DNA of 64,000 bases from Actinoplanes siamensis. GTDB lineage: Bacteria > Actinomycetota > Actinomycetes > Mycobacteriales > Micromonosporaceae. The position numbers were made by a program, and so were the translations under genes. The DNA lies in contig NZ_BOMW01000028.1 in assembly GCF_016862395.1 (NCBI RefSeq), positions 104,067 through 168,066 on the forward strand, read 5' to 3'. This document shows positions 44,701 to 52,773 of the stretch, in pieces. Each line of letters begins with the position of its first letter. Position 1 is the stretch's first letter. Below the pieces are notes generated by a model. The model was given only the letters and a program-made list of their open reading frames with translations. It was not told the origin of the DNA and searched no databases.

Positions 44701-44990
44701 CGGGCCGCGACGTCCGCCGACCGGCCCTGGTCGGTGGCGATGATGAGGGTGACGGCCGGCCGGCGCTCGGCGCGGGCCTCGGCTAGCAGGCCCGCGTCGT
44801 GCGCGCCGAGCGAGTCGGCGGGCGAGTCCTTGGGGTCGACGCTCTCGGTCGCCGGCGCGCCGTCCTGCCTCACCGGCGCCGGGGCGGCCGCGGCCGGCAG
44901 CGAGCCGCTCACCGTCGTCACGCCGGCCGCCAGGCCGATCGCCAGGACCGAGGTGAACGTTCGTCGGCCCCAGCGGGATGGTTGTGTCAC
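41703..44990 (-). CDS. Large secreted subtilisin-like (S8) serine protease
   Basis: Protease of 1095 residues. A signal peptide (about 1-35, SVLAIGLAAGVTTVSGSLPAAAA) is followed by an I9-type propeptide region (about 70-145, VTLIIATDQG...). The catalytic domain has Asp in VTIGIMDSGVDLAHP (about 203), His in EGLHATHVAGIAAGN (about 382) and Ser in MQNGTSMAAPQATGAAALL (about 577). A long insertion between Asp and His includes a DVNRDGDTTDVWG segment that looks like calcium binding. The C-terminal 450 residues form beta-rich domains resembling PPC domains. The start is GTG. It probably digests extracellular protein. Confidence 0.93.
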   Translation of the reverse strand: MTQPSRWGRRTFTSVLAIGLAAGVTTVSGSLPAAAAPAPVRQDGAPATESVDPKDSPADSLGAHDAGLLAEARAERRPAVTLIIATDQGRSADVAARLEALGGTVARRFDEVGYVLATVPTGKVLTAAGLPGVAAVDLDETVKLPEPDLASGAKGGTRAPVAAGPGANTPADNPFLPAGETGSVEFKRKHPAYDGRGVTIGIMDSGVDLAHPALQRTTTGARKIVDWVTATDPVVEGDGTWRAMLTEVAGPAFTYAGSTWKAPAGTWRINRFSEAITTNSEPAGDVNRDGDTTDVWGVLYDPVSHDIRVDVNQNNDFTDDAVMRPYREKFDVGYFGTDNPATEIAERMPFVVEYREDVDLAPAGLPGVADFVNIGIPEGLHATHVAGIAAGNDLLGNRDLDGQAPGSTIVSARACSWGGGCTAAALTTGMVDLVVNRHVDVVNLSIGGLPALNDGSSAQAQLYQSLITGYGVQLFVSAGNSGPGLNTVGDPSVATDAVSVAASVSKQTWLANYGSVTRKDLQLFPFSSRGPREDGGFKPNITAPGSAISASPTWEAVAGIDTVGYRLPAGYSMQNGTSMAAPQATGAAALLLSAAAQNRRTVTPAQLRRAIYSTADPIPGEQVHEQGYGVVDVPASWNLLTRITEVRGYTSSAPVCTPLAQYLATPGVGAGIHNRCAAADGGFEAGRTKVVTLSLTRTSGPNRTVLHRLSFAGDRAAFSTVPLVGLPLNKTVKVPVRVTAGRGVTSALLEVDDPLTPAIDFEVLNTVVTGVETKSPSYATTFSGAVDRNSTTSFFVTVPPDATSLQVDLGGLAAGSQTRWIAINPYGVPVEPTSSPYCYTGYSDPAACKPEERSYDNPVPGVWELEVESRRTSPLLSNPFALTAKVQGVTVSPETVTLPGVRVGAATPASWTVANRFGPITIIPQGGPLGSSSTQRPTIEQGGVQDYTVDVPAGASRLNVAIGGTADPAADLDLFVYDANGVEVGRSADGDSQEAVTLLSPAAGRYKVEIQGYSVPAGSTAYDYQDAYYSPALGGVSAPGTPIALAVGASATVTGAVTVSAVPPAGRHLSGEVSFVTGEGAVVGRGSVRIGSVTP

Positions 44991-45168
44991 GTGCGGGTCC
45001 TCCGGAGGGTGTGCGCCCGCCAGGGGTGTCCGGGCGCTTCTCCGGGAGTCTGCGATCGAACCGGATGGAAGTCACTACAGTGGATAAGGTTCGTGACCTT
45101 CCCGTGACCATGGTCGATTCACCCGTTGGCCACCATGCTCCCCGTCCCGCCGCCGGGGACCCCGGGGC

Positions 45169-45792
45169 CTACGCGGTCAGGCGGGCGAGGAGCACCGGGC
45201 TCGCGGCGCCCGCCCAGTCGGCGGTCAGGATCGCGTCCTGCCCGGCCGGTGCGGGCCCCGGCGTACGGAAGATCTCCAGACCGCTGCCGGTGGCCGTGAC
45301 GACGCGGGTCACCTCTCCGTCGACCACCTCGACGATCTCGCCGGCTGCCGGCGCCGCGGAGCCGCTGCCGCGCAACAGGAGATTCGGTTCCCGGACGACC
45401 ACCCGGCCATCCTCGTGCAGCTCCTCCACCGCCTGCTGCGCCCCGTCGCGGATCGCGTCGCCGAGCACCCGCGCGAACACCGGATCCCCGCACGCGTCGT
45501 AGACCCACCGCTGCCCGAGCACGCTGTGGTGCATCGTCCCGGCGAGGAACCGCTCGGCGCCGTCCAGCGGCGCGCCGCGGTACGTCAGCGGCACGTGCAG
45601 CACCGGCCCGCCGCCCACCCGGACCAGCAGGATCTCGATGCCCACCACGCCGTCCGGGTCGTCGAACCGGGCCGCGCCGACCCGGTCCACAGCGGGCGCG
45701 GACCGCCCCGGAAACCAGCTCCGGCCGGGCAGCCACGTGCTCAGAAGCTCCAATTTGGTCGGTGTCAGAACCGACTTGTGCAACAACGCCAT
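45169..45792 (-). CDS. Maltokinase N-terminal-cap-like domain protein
   Basis: Protein of 207 residues. It begins MALLHKSVLTPTKLELLSTW and has PDGVVGIEILLVRVGGGPVL, VPLTYRGAPLDGAERFLAGT and HSVLGQRWVYDACGDPVFA, the pattern of the cap domain found at the N-terminus of actinobacterial maltokinases (Mak). The kinase domain itself is absent, so this is a stand-alone cap protein. A GTG at 45801 is also in frame, but the ATG at 45792 has AGGGTG at better spacing. The biochemical role is unknown. It is divergent from the deacetylase gene. Confidence 0.8.
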   Translation of the reverse strand: MALLHKSVLTPTKLELLSTWLPGRSWFPGRSAPAVDRVGAARFDDPDGVVGIEILLVRVGGGPVLHVPLTYRGAPLDGAERFLAGTMHHSVLGQRWVYDACGDPVFARVLGDAIRDGAQQAVEELHEDGRVVVREPNLLLRGSGSAAPAAGEIVEVVDGEVTRVVTATGSGLEIFRTPGPAPAGQDAILTADWAGAASPVLLARLTA

Positions 45793-45868
45793 ACTGAGCA
45801 CCCTAATGACGAACCGTAGACTTGCCCGCCCCGGTCAACGCCCCCGCTCCCGGCACCGTCACCCCGGC

Positions 45869-46741
45869 ATGAACCTGCTCCGGGTGGCCGCCGCGGCACT
45901 GTCGCTCGCCGTCGTCGCCGGGTGCGGCGACACCGCGACCCCGAGCACCGCCGGTGCGCCGCCCGGCGCCTCCGCACCGCCCGGCGCCGGTGCGTCCACA
46001 CCGGTCACCGAGTCGCTCTCCACGCCGCCGGCCGCCGAGTCGGACGCGCGCATGGCCCTGCCCTCGGCGCTGCGCCGCCGCGTGCCGGTGTTCCCGCCGC
46101 CACCGCCGGTGACCACGCAGGTGACGCTGCCCGAGGACGGCAGGGCGGCGAACTTCACCCGCATCCCGACCACCGACAAGGTCGCCTTCGTCACCATCGA
46201 CGACGGCTGGGAGAAGGACCCGAGGGCGCTCCAGCTGCTGCGCGCCGCGAACGTGCCGGTCACGCTGTTCCTCGAGGTCGACGCGGTGAAAGGGGACCCG
46301 AAGTACTTCACCGCGCTGCAGTCGGCCGGCGCGACGATCGAGAACCACACGATCAGCCACCCGATCCTGACCGGCCTGGGCTACGACGCCCAGAAACGCC
46401 AGATCTGCGGCGGCGCCGACCGTCTCGCGTCGTACTACGGCCGTCGTCCCACGCTGTTCCGCCCGCCCGGCGGCAACTTCAACGCCACCACGCTGCGGGC
46501 CGTCCACGACTGCGGCATGCTGGCGTCGTTCACCTGGATGGAGAGCGCCGACAAGGGCAAGTTCCGCTTCCAGCCGCCGCAGAAGGTGGTCGCCCCGGGG
46601 GACATCATCCTGATGCACTTCCGGCCGGCCTTCGTCGACGACTTCCTGGTCGTGCTCAACGCCATCCACAAGGCCGGCCTCACGCCGGCCCGCTTGGAGG
46701 ACTACGTCCCCGGCGCCGCCGCCACGCCCGCGGCCGGCTGA
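45869..46741 (+). CDS. Polysaccharide deacetylase (NodB-type) lipoprotein
   Basis: Protein of 290 residues. The lipoprotein signal MNLLRVAAAALSLAVVAGC ends in the lipobox VAGC, followed by a Pro/Ser/Thr-rich linker. The NodB domain has motif 1 VAFVTIDDGWEKDP (metal aspartate), motif 2 ENHTISHP (metal histidines), RPPGGNFN and a C-terminal IILMHFRP histidine motif. It would remove acetyl groups from cell-wall peptidoglycan or another glycan outside the membrane. The frame extends to 45806 and beyond; I chose the ATG at 45869 because of the perfect lipoprotein signal, although no clear ribosome site precedes it. Confidence 0.88.
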   Translation: MNLLRVAAAALSLAVVAGCGDTATPSTAGAPPGASAPPGAGASTPVTESLSTPPAAESDARMALPSALRRRVPVFPPPPPVTTQVTLPEDGRAANFTRIPTTDKVAFVTIDDGWEKDPRALQLLRAANVPVTLFLEVDAVKGDPKYFTALQSAGATIENHTISHPILTGLGYDAQKRQICGGADRLASYYGRRPTLFRPPGGNFNATTLRAVHDCGMLASFTWMESADKGKFRFQPPQKVVAPGDIILMHFRPAFVDDFLVVLNAIHKAGLTPARLEDYVPGAAATPAAG

Positions 46742-46788
46742 CGCCCGCCCCGCCACAGCCGGGCCCGCGGTCGCCGGCGGCGCGGCTG

Positions 46789-46829
46789 CGCCCGGGGGCG
46801 CCTCACGAACCGTGAGACGCCCCCGGGCG
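46789..46829. terminator. Very strong bidirectional hairpin
   Basis: CGCCCGGGGGCG (46789-46800) pairs with CGCCCCCGGGCG (46818-46829). CTCACG/CGTGAG add six more pairs after one mismatch, closing on a three-base loop. It lies between the convergent deacetylase and acyl-CoA dehydrogenase genes, 12-48 bases from each stop. Confidence 0.8.
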
Positions 46830-46841
46830 ACCAGCCGGGGC

Positions 46842-47999
46842 CTACAGGCCCATGTCCTTCGCGATGATCATTTTCATCACCTCGGACGTGCCGCCGTAGA
46901 TGCGGTTCACGCGGTTGTCCGCGTAGAGGCGGGCGATCGGGTACTCGTTGATGAAGCCGTAGCCACCGTGCAACTGCAGGCAGCGGTCGATGACCCGGTG
47001 CGCCACCTCGGTGCAGAACAGCTTCGCCGACGCCGCCTCCGCCGCGGTCAGCTCGCCGGCGTCCAGCGCCTCCAGCGCGCGATCCGCCACCGCCTGTGCC
47101 GCGTCCACCTCGGCCTGGCACGCGGCCAGCTCGAACTTGGTGTTCTGGAACGACGCGACGGTCTGGCCGAAGACCTTGCGCTCCTGGGTGTACTTCTTGG
47201 CGAACTCGACAGCGGCCGCCGCCTGCGCGTAGGCGCCGAACGCGATGCCCAGCCGCTCCTGCGGAAGGTTCTGACCCAGGTACGAGAAGCCCTTGTTCGC
47301 CTCGCCGAGCAGGTCCTCGACCGGCACCAGCACGTCCTGGAAGGCCAGTTCGGCGGTGTCCGACGTCTTGAGGCCGAGCTTGTCGAGCTTGCGGCCGACC
47401 GAGTAGCCGGGCAGCTTGGTGTCGACCACGAGCAGCGAGATGCCGAACCGGCGGTCATCCGGCCTAGGCGGGGACGTGCGGGCGCAGACGATCACCCGGT
47501 CGGCCAGGACGCCGCCGGTGATGAACGTCTTCGCGCCGTTGAGGACGTAGTGCCGGCCGTCCTCGGTGAGCTTGGCCGTGGTGCTCATGCCGGCCAGGTC
47601 GGAGCCGGTGCCGGGCTCGGTCATCGCGATCGCGAACATCATGTCGCCGCTGACGAACGACGGCAGCCAGCGCTGCTTCTGCTCCGGCGTCGCCAGCTTC
47701 AGCAGGTACGGCAGGCAGAGCGCCACGTGCACGCCGGAGCCGCCGAACGACACACCGGCGCGGGCGGTCTCCTCGTACTGCACGGCCGCGAACTTGAACG
47801 AGTCGATGCCGGCGCCGCCGTACTCCTCCGGCACCTCGATGCCGAACAGGCCGAGCTCGGCCAACTTCTTGTAGAACTCGCGCGGCACCTCGCCGTCGTG
47901 CAGCCACTGGTCGTAGTGCGGAACCACCTCGGCCTGCAGGAACTCCCGCAGGGTCTGGCGGAAGGCCTCGTGGTCCTCGTTGAAAACAGTGCGGCGCAT
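46842..47999 (-). CDS. Acyl-CoA dehydrogenase (long/branched-chain type)
   Basis: FAD enzyme of 385 residues, normal length. It has FREFLQAEVVPHYDQW-type N-terminal helices (here LREFLQAEVVPHYDQW), FGIEVPEEYGGAG, the flavin-binding AMTEPGTGSDLAGMSTTA, FITGGVLAD, and the C-terminal LHGGYGFINEYPIARLYAD and IYGGTSEVMKMIIAKDM. The YGGT in place of YEGT means the catalytic glutamate lies elsewhere, as in long-chain and isovaleryl-type enzymes. AAGG precedes the ATG at 47999. It lies 11 bases after the SDR gene in a three-gene cluster and oxidises an acyl-CoA to the 2-enoyl-CoA; chain preference is unknown. Confidence 0.93.
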   Translation of the reverse strand: MRRTVFNEDHEAFRQTLREFLQAEVVPHYDQWLHDGEVPREFYKKLAELGLFGIEVPEEYGGAGIDSFKFAAVQYEETARAGVSFGGSGVHVALCLPYLLKLATPEQKQRWLPSFVSGDMMFAIAMTEPGTGSDLAGMSTTAKLTEDGRHYVLNGAKTFITGGVLADRVIVCARTSPPRPDDRRFGISLLVVDTKLPGYSVGRKLDKLGLKTSDTAELAFQDVLVPVEDLLGEANKGFSYLGQNLPQERLGIAFGAYAQAAAAVEFAKKYTQERKVFGQTVASFQNTKFELAACQAEVDAAQAVADRALEALDAGELTAAEAASAKLFCTEVAHRVIDRCLQLHGGYGFINEYPIARLYADNRVNRIYGGTSEVMKMIIAKDMGL

Positions 48000-48010
48000 G
48001 GCGACCTTTC

Positions 48011-48760
48011 TCAGAGACGGCGTCCACCGTCGACGTACAGGGTCTGGCCGGTGACGAACGATGCGGCGTCGCTGGCCAGGAACGCGACGACCTTGGCGAT
48101 GTCCTCGGGCTGGCCGACCCGCCGCAGCGGGGTGATCTCGGCCGCCTTGGCCTGCATATCGGCAGCGGAGACGCCGATCCGAGCGGCCGTCGCGTCGGTC
48201 ATCTCGGTGACGACGAAGCCGGGGGCCACCGCGTTGACGTTGATCCCGAACGGTCCCAGTTCCATCGCCAGCGTCCGGGTGAGGCCCTGGATGCCGGCCT
48301 TGGCCGCGGCGTAGTTGGCCTGACCGCGATTGCCCAGGGCGGAGACGCTCGACGTGTTCACGATCTTGCCGGACCGGCGGGGCACCATGTGCCGCTGCGC
48401 CGCCCGGCTGCACAGGAACGCGCCGCGCAGGTGCACGTTCATCACCATGTCCCAGTCCGACGCGGGCATCTTGTGCAGCAGGTTGTCGCGGGTCACCCCC
48501 GCGTTGTTGACCAGCACGTCGACGCCGCCCAGCTCGGCCGCGACCTTGTCGATCGCGGCGTCCACCTGGGCCTCGTCGGCGACGTCGCAGCCCAGCGCGA
48601 TCGCGGTGCCGCCGGCGGCCCGGATCCGGCCGACCACGCCGGCGCAGTCACCCTCGTCGAGGTCGAGTACCGCGACCGAGGCGCCCTCGGACGCGAACTG
48701 CAACGCGGTGGCTGCGCCGATGCCGCGGGCGGCTCCGGTGACGATGACAACCCGGCTCAT
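48011..48760 (-). CDS. Short-chain dehydrogenase/reductase (FabG/3-hydroxyacyl-CoA type)
   Basis: SDR enzyme of 249 residues. The cofactor motif is VTGAARGIGAAT, followed by VLVNNAGVTRD, the catalytic Ser in VNTSSVSALGNRGQ, and Tyr/Lys in NYAAAKAG. DLDE at the second-strand end indicates NAD(H) preference. The ending GQTLYVDGGRRL is typical of FabG-like proteins. It lies between two acyl-CoA dehydrogenases, so it may act as a 3-hydroxyacyl-CoA dehydrogenase in beta-oxidation rather than in fatty-acid synthesis. It starts 17 bases after the upstream dehydrogenase. Confidence 0.92.
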   Translation of the reverse strand: MSRVVIVTGAARGIGAATALQFASEGASVAVLDLDEGDCAGVVGRIRAAGGTAIALGCDVADEAQVDAAIDKVAAELGGVDVLVNNAGVTRDNLLHKMPASDWDMVMNVHLRGAFLCSRAAQRHMVPRRSGKIVNTSSVSALGNRGQANYAAAKAGIQGLTRTLAMELGPFGINVNAVAPGFVVTEMTDATAARIGVSAADMQAKAAEITPLRRVGQPEDIAKVVAFLASDAASFVTGQTLYVDGGRRL

Positions 48761-48777
48761 GCGGGAACTCCCTTGTT

Positions 48778-49926
48778 CTAGAAGGCGCTGATCCCGGTCA
48801 GCGCACGGCCGATGAGCAGTTTCTGGATCTGGCTGGTGCCCTCGTACAGGGTCTGGACGCGGGCGTCGCGCATGTACTTGCCGACCGGGAACTCGTCGAC
48901 GTAGCCGTACCCGCCGAAGACCTGGATCGCCTGGTTGGCCGCCTTGACCGCGGTCTCGCTGGCGAACAGCTTGGCCATCGAGGCGGCGGTGCCGAACGGC
49001 TGCCCGCGGTCGACCAGGTCGGCGGCGCGCCAGACCAGCAGGCGCGCCGCGTCGGTCTCCACCGCGATGTCCGCGATCATCTCCTGGACCAGCTGGTACG
49101 CCGCGATCGGCTTGCCGAACTGGGTGCGCTCCCCGGCGTACCCCACGGCGGCCTCCAGGCACGCCCGCGCCAGGCCGACGCTGCCCGAGGCGACAGCGAT
49201 CCGCCCCTTGTCCAGCGCGCGCATCGCGATCGTGAAGCCGGCGCCCTCGGGCCCCAGCATCTCGTCGCGCCCCACGCGCACCTCGTCGAGCGTCAGCGCG
49301 GCGGTGGCCTGCCCGCGCAGACCCAGCTTCCCCTTGATCTCGCGGCGGCCGAAGCCCTCCCGGTCGGTGGGCACGAGAAAAGCCGAAACACCCTTGGGGC
49401 CGGAATCTCCGGTACGGGCGAAGAGCAGCGCCACCCCGGCCCAGGTCCCGTTGGTGATGAAGATCTTCTCCCCGCTGATCAGCCAGTCGTCACCGTCGCG
49501 GACCGCCCGGGTGGCCAGGTTGCCGGCGTCCGAGCCGGTGCCGGGCTCGGTGAGCGCGAAGCAGCCCAGCGTCTCGCCCGAGCAGAGCGCGGGCAGCCAG
49601 CGGCGCTTCTGCTCGTCGCTGCCGTGGGCCTGAACGGTCTTGGCGACCAGGCCGAGGGTCACCGAGACGATGCCGCGCACCGACGTGTCGCCCCGGCCCA
49701 GCTCCTCCATGACCAGCGCGTAGTCCAGGAAGTCGCCGCCCGAGCCGCCGAACTCCTCCGCGATCCCGAGACCGAGAAAGCCCAGTTCCGCGAGCTTCCC
49801 GACGATCTTCGTGTCGACCTGCTCGGCCCGGTCCCACTCAGCGGCGTGCGGCACCACCTCGCGCTCGACCCAGTCCCGGGCGAGGTCACGCAGGTGCTGC
49901 TGTTCCTCCGAGAGGGCGAGATCCAC
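48778..49926 (-). CDS. Acyl-CoA dehydrogenase (short/medium-chain type)
   Basis: FAD enzyme of 382 residues. It has LSEEQQHLRDLARDWVEREV at the N-terminus, ALTEPGTGSDAGNLATRA for flavin binding, FITNGTWAGV, ERTQFGKPIAAYQ, and the C-terminal VFGGYGYVDEFPVGKYMRD and TLYEGTSQIQKLLIGR, where YEGT carries the catalytic glutamate. This is the short/medium-chain type, unlike the paralogue at 46842. The start is GTG. It is first in a cluster transcribed away from the TetR gene, with TetR-type palindromes between, so it is probably repressed by that regulator. Confidence 0.93.
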   Translation of the reverse strand: MDLALSEEQQHLRDLARDWVEREVVPHAAEWDRAEQVDTKIVGKLAELGFLGLGIAEEFGGSGGDFLDYALVMEELGRGDTSVRGIVSVTLGLVAKTVQAHGSDEQKRRWLPALCSGETLGCFALTEPGTGSDAGNLATRAVRDGDDWLISGEKIFITNGTWAGVALLFARTGDSGPKGVSAFLVPTDREGFGRREIKGKLGLRGQATAALTLDEVRVGRDEMLGPEGAGFTIAMRALDKGRIAVASGSVGLARACLEAAVGYAGERTQFGKPIAAYQLVQEMIADIAVETDAARLLVWRAADLVDRGQPFGTAASMAKLFASETAVKAANQAIQVFGGYGYVDEFPVGKYMRDARVQTLYEGTSQIQKLLIGRALTGISAF

Positions 49927-49967
49927 GGCGGGCTCCTAAATTGAACGCTGTCAGGTTTCCCGGGCCA

Positions 49968-49986
49968 TGTTAACTTAACAGTGTTA
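49968..49986. promoter_or_regulatory. Overlapping palindromes, TetR-type operator
   Basis: TGTTAACTTAACA (49968-49980) is a perfect 13-bp palindrome, and TAACAGTGTTA (49976-49986) is a second one overlapping it. They lie between the divergent acyl-CoA dehydrogenase and TetR genes, the expected operator position. Confidence 0.78.
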
Positions 49987-50014
49987 GCCACCACAACGCA
50001 TGGGAGAGGAACGC

Positions 50015-50632
50015 ATGCCGCGGCCGACGACTCCGCTGCTCAGTAGGGACGGCATCCGGTCGGCGGCACTGGAGATCATCGACCGGGACGGGCTCGACGG
50101 CCTCAGCATGCGGAAACTCGCGACAGCGCTGAAGGTGAGCGCCCCCGCGCTGTACTTCCACTTCCCCACCAAGGAGCAGCTGCTCGACGACGTGGCCGGC
50201 GAGATCATGGAGAAGGTGGACGTGAGCGCGTTCGCCCGTGGGTGGCGCGAGGGCCTGCTCGGCTGGGCCCGGTCGTACCGTGCGGCGCTCGCCGAGCATC
50301 CGAACATCGTGCCGTTCCTGGCCCGCGGCCCCGGCCGGCGCGACGCGTCACTGCGCCGCGCCGACGCCGTGCACGGCGGCCTGGTCGCCGCGGGCTGGCC
50401 CGCCCGGGACGCCACGATGATCGGAGCCTCGACGAAATACCTGGTCCTGGGCGCGGCGATGGGGTCGTTCTCGCGCGGCTTCGCCGACGACGTGCAGGTC
50501 TACCTGGACCGGTACCCGGCGCTCGGCGACGCGCACCGGCTGCGCGAGCACGCCGACGAGGTGGACCGGGACAGCTTCGAGTTCGCGCTCGTCACGTTCG
50601 TCGACGGACTCGCCGCCCGGCTGGCCGCATGA
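50015..50632 (+). CDS. TetR-family transcriptional regulator
   Basis: Regulator of 205 residues. The TetR helix-turn-helix is RDGIRSAALEIIDRDGLDGL followed by SMRKLATALKVSAPALYFHF, ending in the conserved YxHFPTKEQLL. The ligand-binding C-terminal part has a TetR_C-type layout (about 75-200). An upstream ATG at 50000 is in frame, but the ATG at 50015 has GAGAGGA at 50004-50010. It is divergent from the acyl-CoA dehydrogenase cluster, with palindromes between, and its stop overlaps the start of the PfkB gene by four bases. It probably represses beta-oxidation genes and responds to an acyl-CoA. Confidence 0.92.
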   Translation: MPRPTTPLLSRDGIRSAALEIIDRDGLDGLSMRKLATALKVSAPALYFHFPTKEQLLDDVAGEIMEKVDVSAFARGWREGLLGWARSYRAALAEHPNIVPFLARGPGRRDASLRRADAVHGGLVAAGWPARDATMIGASTKYLVLGAAMGSFSRGFADDVQVYLDRYPALGDAHRLREHADEVDRDSFEFALVTFVDGLAARLAA

Positions 50633-51573
50633 TCCTCTGCGCCGGGCTGTGCACGCTGGACATCCTGCAACGGGTGTCCCGCTATCCGGGTGACAACGAG
50701 AAGGTGACCGCTGTTGATCAGACAGTGGCCGCCGGCGGGCCGGCCACCAACGCGGCGGTGACCGCCGCTCACCTGGGGACGCCCGCGGTCCTGGTGACCG
50801 CTGTGGGGCGCCATCCGCTCGCCGCCGGCATCCGCGCCGATCTCTCGGCGGCCGGGGTGCGGCTGGTGGACCTGGCGGCCGGCGATCCGGGGGCGCCACC
50901 GGTCTCCAGCATCGTGGCCAGCGGCGGCAATCGGGCGGTGGTCTCCACGAACGGGGCCGCCCGGGCGCTGTCCGTTCCGGATCCGGCCCGATGGCTGGCC
51001 GGCGCGGCCGCGGTGCTCGTCGACGGGCACTATCCGGAGCTGGCGGTCGCGGTGCTCCGGTCGGCGCGCCGCCTCGGGATCCCCACGCTGCTCGACGCCG
51101 GCAGTTGGAAGGCGGTCACTCCGTCGCTGTTGCCGCTGGCCGACGTGGTGGTCTGCTCCGCCGACCTCCGCCCGCCGAACGCCACTCCCGACTCCACTCC
51201 CGCGCGCGACGCCGGTCCCGGCCCGGGTGCCACTCGTGCTCCCGGCGCCGCTTCCGTCCCCGGCGCCGGTCCGGCTTCCGCTCGGGTTGTCGCGGAAACT
51301 CTCGCAGCTTCCGGGGTTCGCTGGATCGCCATCAGCCGGGGTGCCGAGCCGATCCTGCGCTGGACCGGCGAGGGTTTCCGCGAACAGCCGGTCCCGCAGC
51401 CCACAGTGGTCGACACCCTGGGCGCCGGCGACGTGCTGCACGGCGCGCTGGCCGTGGCGGTCGCCGGCCGCTGGCCGTTGACCGACGGGACCTTCGCGGC
51501 AGCCCTCGACGAGGCCGCGGCGGTGGCCTCGAGATCCTGCGCGTCGTTCGGCACCCGGGCCTGGATGCGATAA
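50629..51573 (+). CDS. PfkB-family carbohydrate kinase
   Basis: Ribokinase/PfkB-family sugar kinase of 314 residues. It has AGLCTLDILQRVSRYPGDNE at the N-terminus, AAGGPATNAAVTAAHLG, and the C-terminal signature VVDTLGAGDVLHGALAVAVA with the catalytic aspartate in GAGD. Between about 185 and 222 it carries an Ala/Pro/Gly-rich insertion (TPARDAGPGPGATRAPGAAS and more) that is not part of the fold. The ATG overlaps the tetR stop by four bases, so the two are coupled. The sugar or nucleoside phosphorylated is not evident. Confidence 0.9.
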   Translation: MILCAGLCTLDILQRVSRYPGDNEKVTAVDQTVAAGGPATNAAVTAAHLGTPAVLVTAVGRHPLAAGIRADLSAAGVRLVDLAAGDPGAPPVSSIVASGGNRAVVSTNGAARALSVPDPARWLAGAAAVLVDGHYPELAVAVLRSARRLGIPTLLDAGSWKAVTPSLLPLADVVVCSADLRPPNATPDSTPARDAGPGPGATRAPGAASVPGAGPASARVVAETLAASGVRWIAISRGAEPILRWTGEGFREQPVPQPTVVDTLGAGDVLHGALAVAVAGRWPLTDGTFAAALDEAAAVASRSCASFGTRAWMR

Positions 51574-51592
51574 GGACCAGCCGGCGCACAGA

Positions 51593-51617
51593 GGTGTCTC
51601 GACGGCCCCGGGACACC
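51593..51617. terminator. Hairpin between convergent genes
   Basis: GGTGTCTCG (51593-51601) pairs with CGGGACACC (51609-51617), one pair a wobble, around a seven-base loop, 20 bases after the PfkB stop. Confidence 0.5.
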
Positions 51618-51685
51618 CGGGACCACCAGCCGGGACCGTGACACGCGCGGCCACCGGCGCCCACGGCGGGGGTGGCGTCCAGCGG

Positions 51686-52690
51686 CTACGCGGCGGCGGG
51701 CTTCCAGCCGAGGGCCGGACCGAGGCGCTCGGCCATGTCGGTGAGGATCTGGACGTAGTCCTCGTGCTCGAAGGTGAACGGCAGCGCGAACGCCACCTCG
51801 TCGATCTCCCGGAACGCCGCGTGCGCCGCCAGCTCGTCCGCGATCTGGGCGACGGTGCCGACGATGTCCGGCGCGAACATCATCCGGGCCGGTCCCTGCG
51901 GAGACCTGGTACGCGGGGTACGCGCCTCCGCGTACGCCCGGTACTTCTCGCGCTGCGCCGGGGACGCGGAGTCGGTGGGGATCACGACCAGACCCTGCGA
52001 GACGCGGGCCCGGTCGCCGTCCGGGTGGGCGGCGCGGAACGCCCGGATGTGCGAGAGCTGGATCTCCGCGAAGTCCTCCGACTCCTCGGCCTTGACGACG
52101 CTGCTGGTCAGGAAGTTCATCCCGTGCTCGCCGGCCCACCGGGCCGAGCGCAGGGAACCGCCGCCGTACCACAGGCGCGACGCCAGGCCCGGCGAGTGCG
52201 GCTGGACGCGCGTGGAGAACCGCTCGAAGCCGACGGTGCCCTCGACGTCGGTGACCGGCTCACCCCGAACACACGCCAGCAGTCTCTCGACCCGGGCGTA
52301 GCCAAAGTCCTCCGCATCGGCCGTGCCGGGATAGAGCGCGTCCTTGACGCGGTCGAAGTTCATCGGCGGGCCGACGCTGATGCCCGGGTTGAGCCGACCG
52401 CCGGTCAACAGGTCCACCGTGGCCAAGTCCTCGGCCAGGCGCAGCGGGTTCTCCCAGCCCAGCGGGGTGACCGCGGTGCCCAGCTCGATGCGGCTGGTGC
52501 GCTGGGACGCGGCGGCCAGCACGGCGACCGGCGAGGAGATGCCGAACTGCAGGTGCCGGTGGCGCAGCCAGGCGCTGTCGAAGCCGAGGCGCTCGCCCAG
52601 CTCGATGATCTCGAGAGTCGACTCGTGGCCCCGTCGCGGATCGGCCTCGTCGAACAGGCCGATGGTGAGGAAACCCAGCTTGCGCAGCAT
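51686..52690 (-). CDS. Luciferase-like (LLM) flavin-dependent monooxygenase
   Basis: Protein of 334 residues with the bacterial luciferase-like TIM-barrel pattern: KLGFLTIGLFDEADP, ELGERLGFDSAWLRHRHLQF, RIELGTAVTPLGWENPLRLA, LTGGRLNPGISVG and a C-terminal DIVGTVAQIADELAAHA. It would use reduced flavin and oxygen to oxidise a small substrate that is not identifiable. It stands alone, convergent with the PfkB gene. A clean ATG start is used. Confidence 0.9.
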   Translation of the reverse strand: MLRKLGFLTIGLFDEADPRRGHESTLEIIELGERLGFDSAWLRHRHLQFGISSPVAVLAAASQRTSRIELGTAVTPLGWENPLRLAEDLATVDLLTGGRLNPGISVGPPMNFDRVKDALYPGTADAEDFGYARVERLLACVRGEPVTDVEGTVGFERFSTRVQPHSPGLASRLWYGGGSLRSARWAGEHGMNFLTSSVVKAEESEDFAEIQLSHIRAFRAAHPDGDRARVSQGLVVIPTDSASPAQREKYRAYAEARTPRTRSPQGPARMMFAPDIVGTVAQIADELAAHAAFREIDEVAFALPFTFEHEDYVQILTDMAERLGPALGWKPAAA

Positions 52691-52773
52691 GCCTGCACCC
52701 TATCCCGGAGATGTGAACCACTCGTTGTTTACAAGATCCTTCATATTCGGCCGGCGATGGTTAGGCTGAGCCG

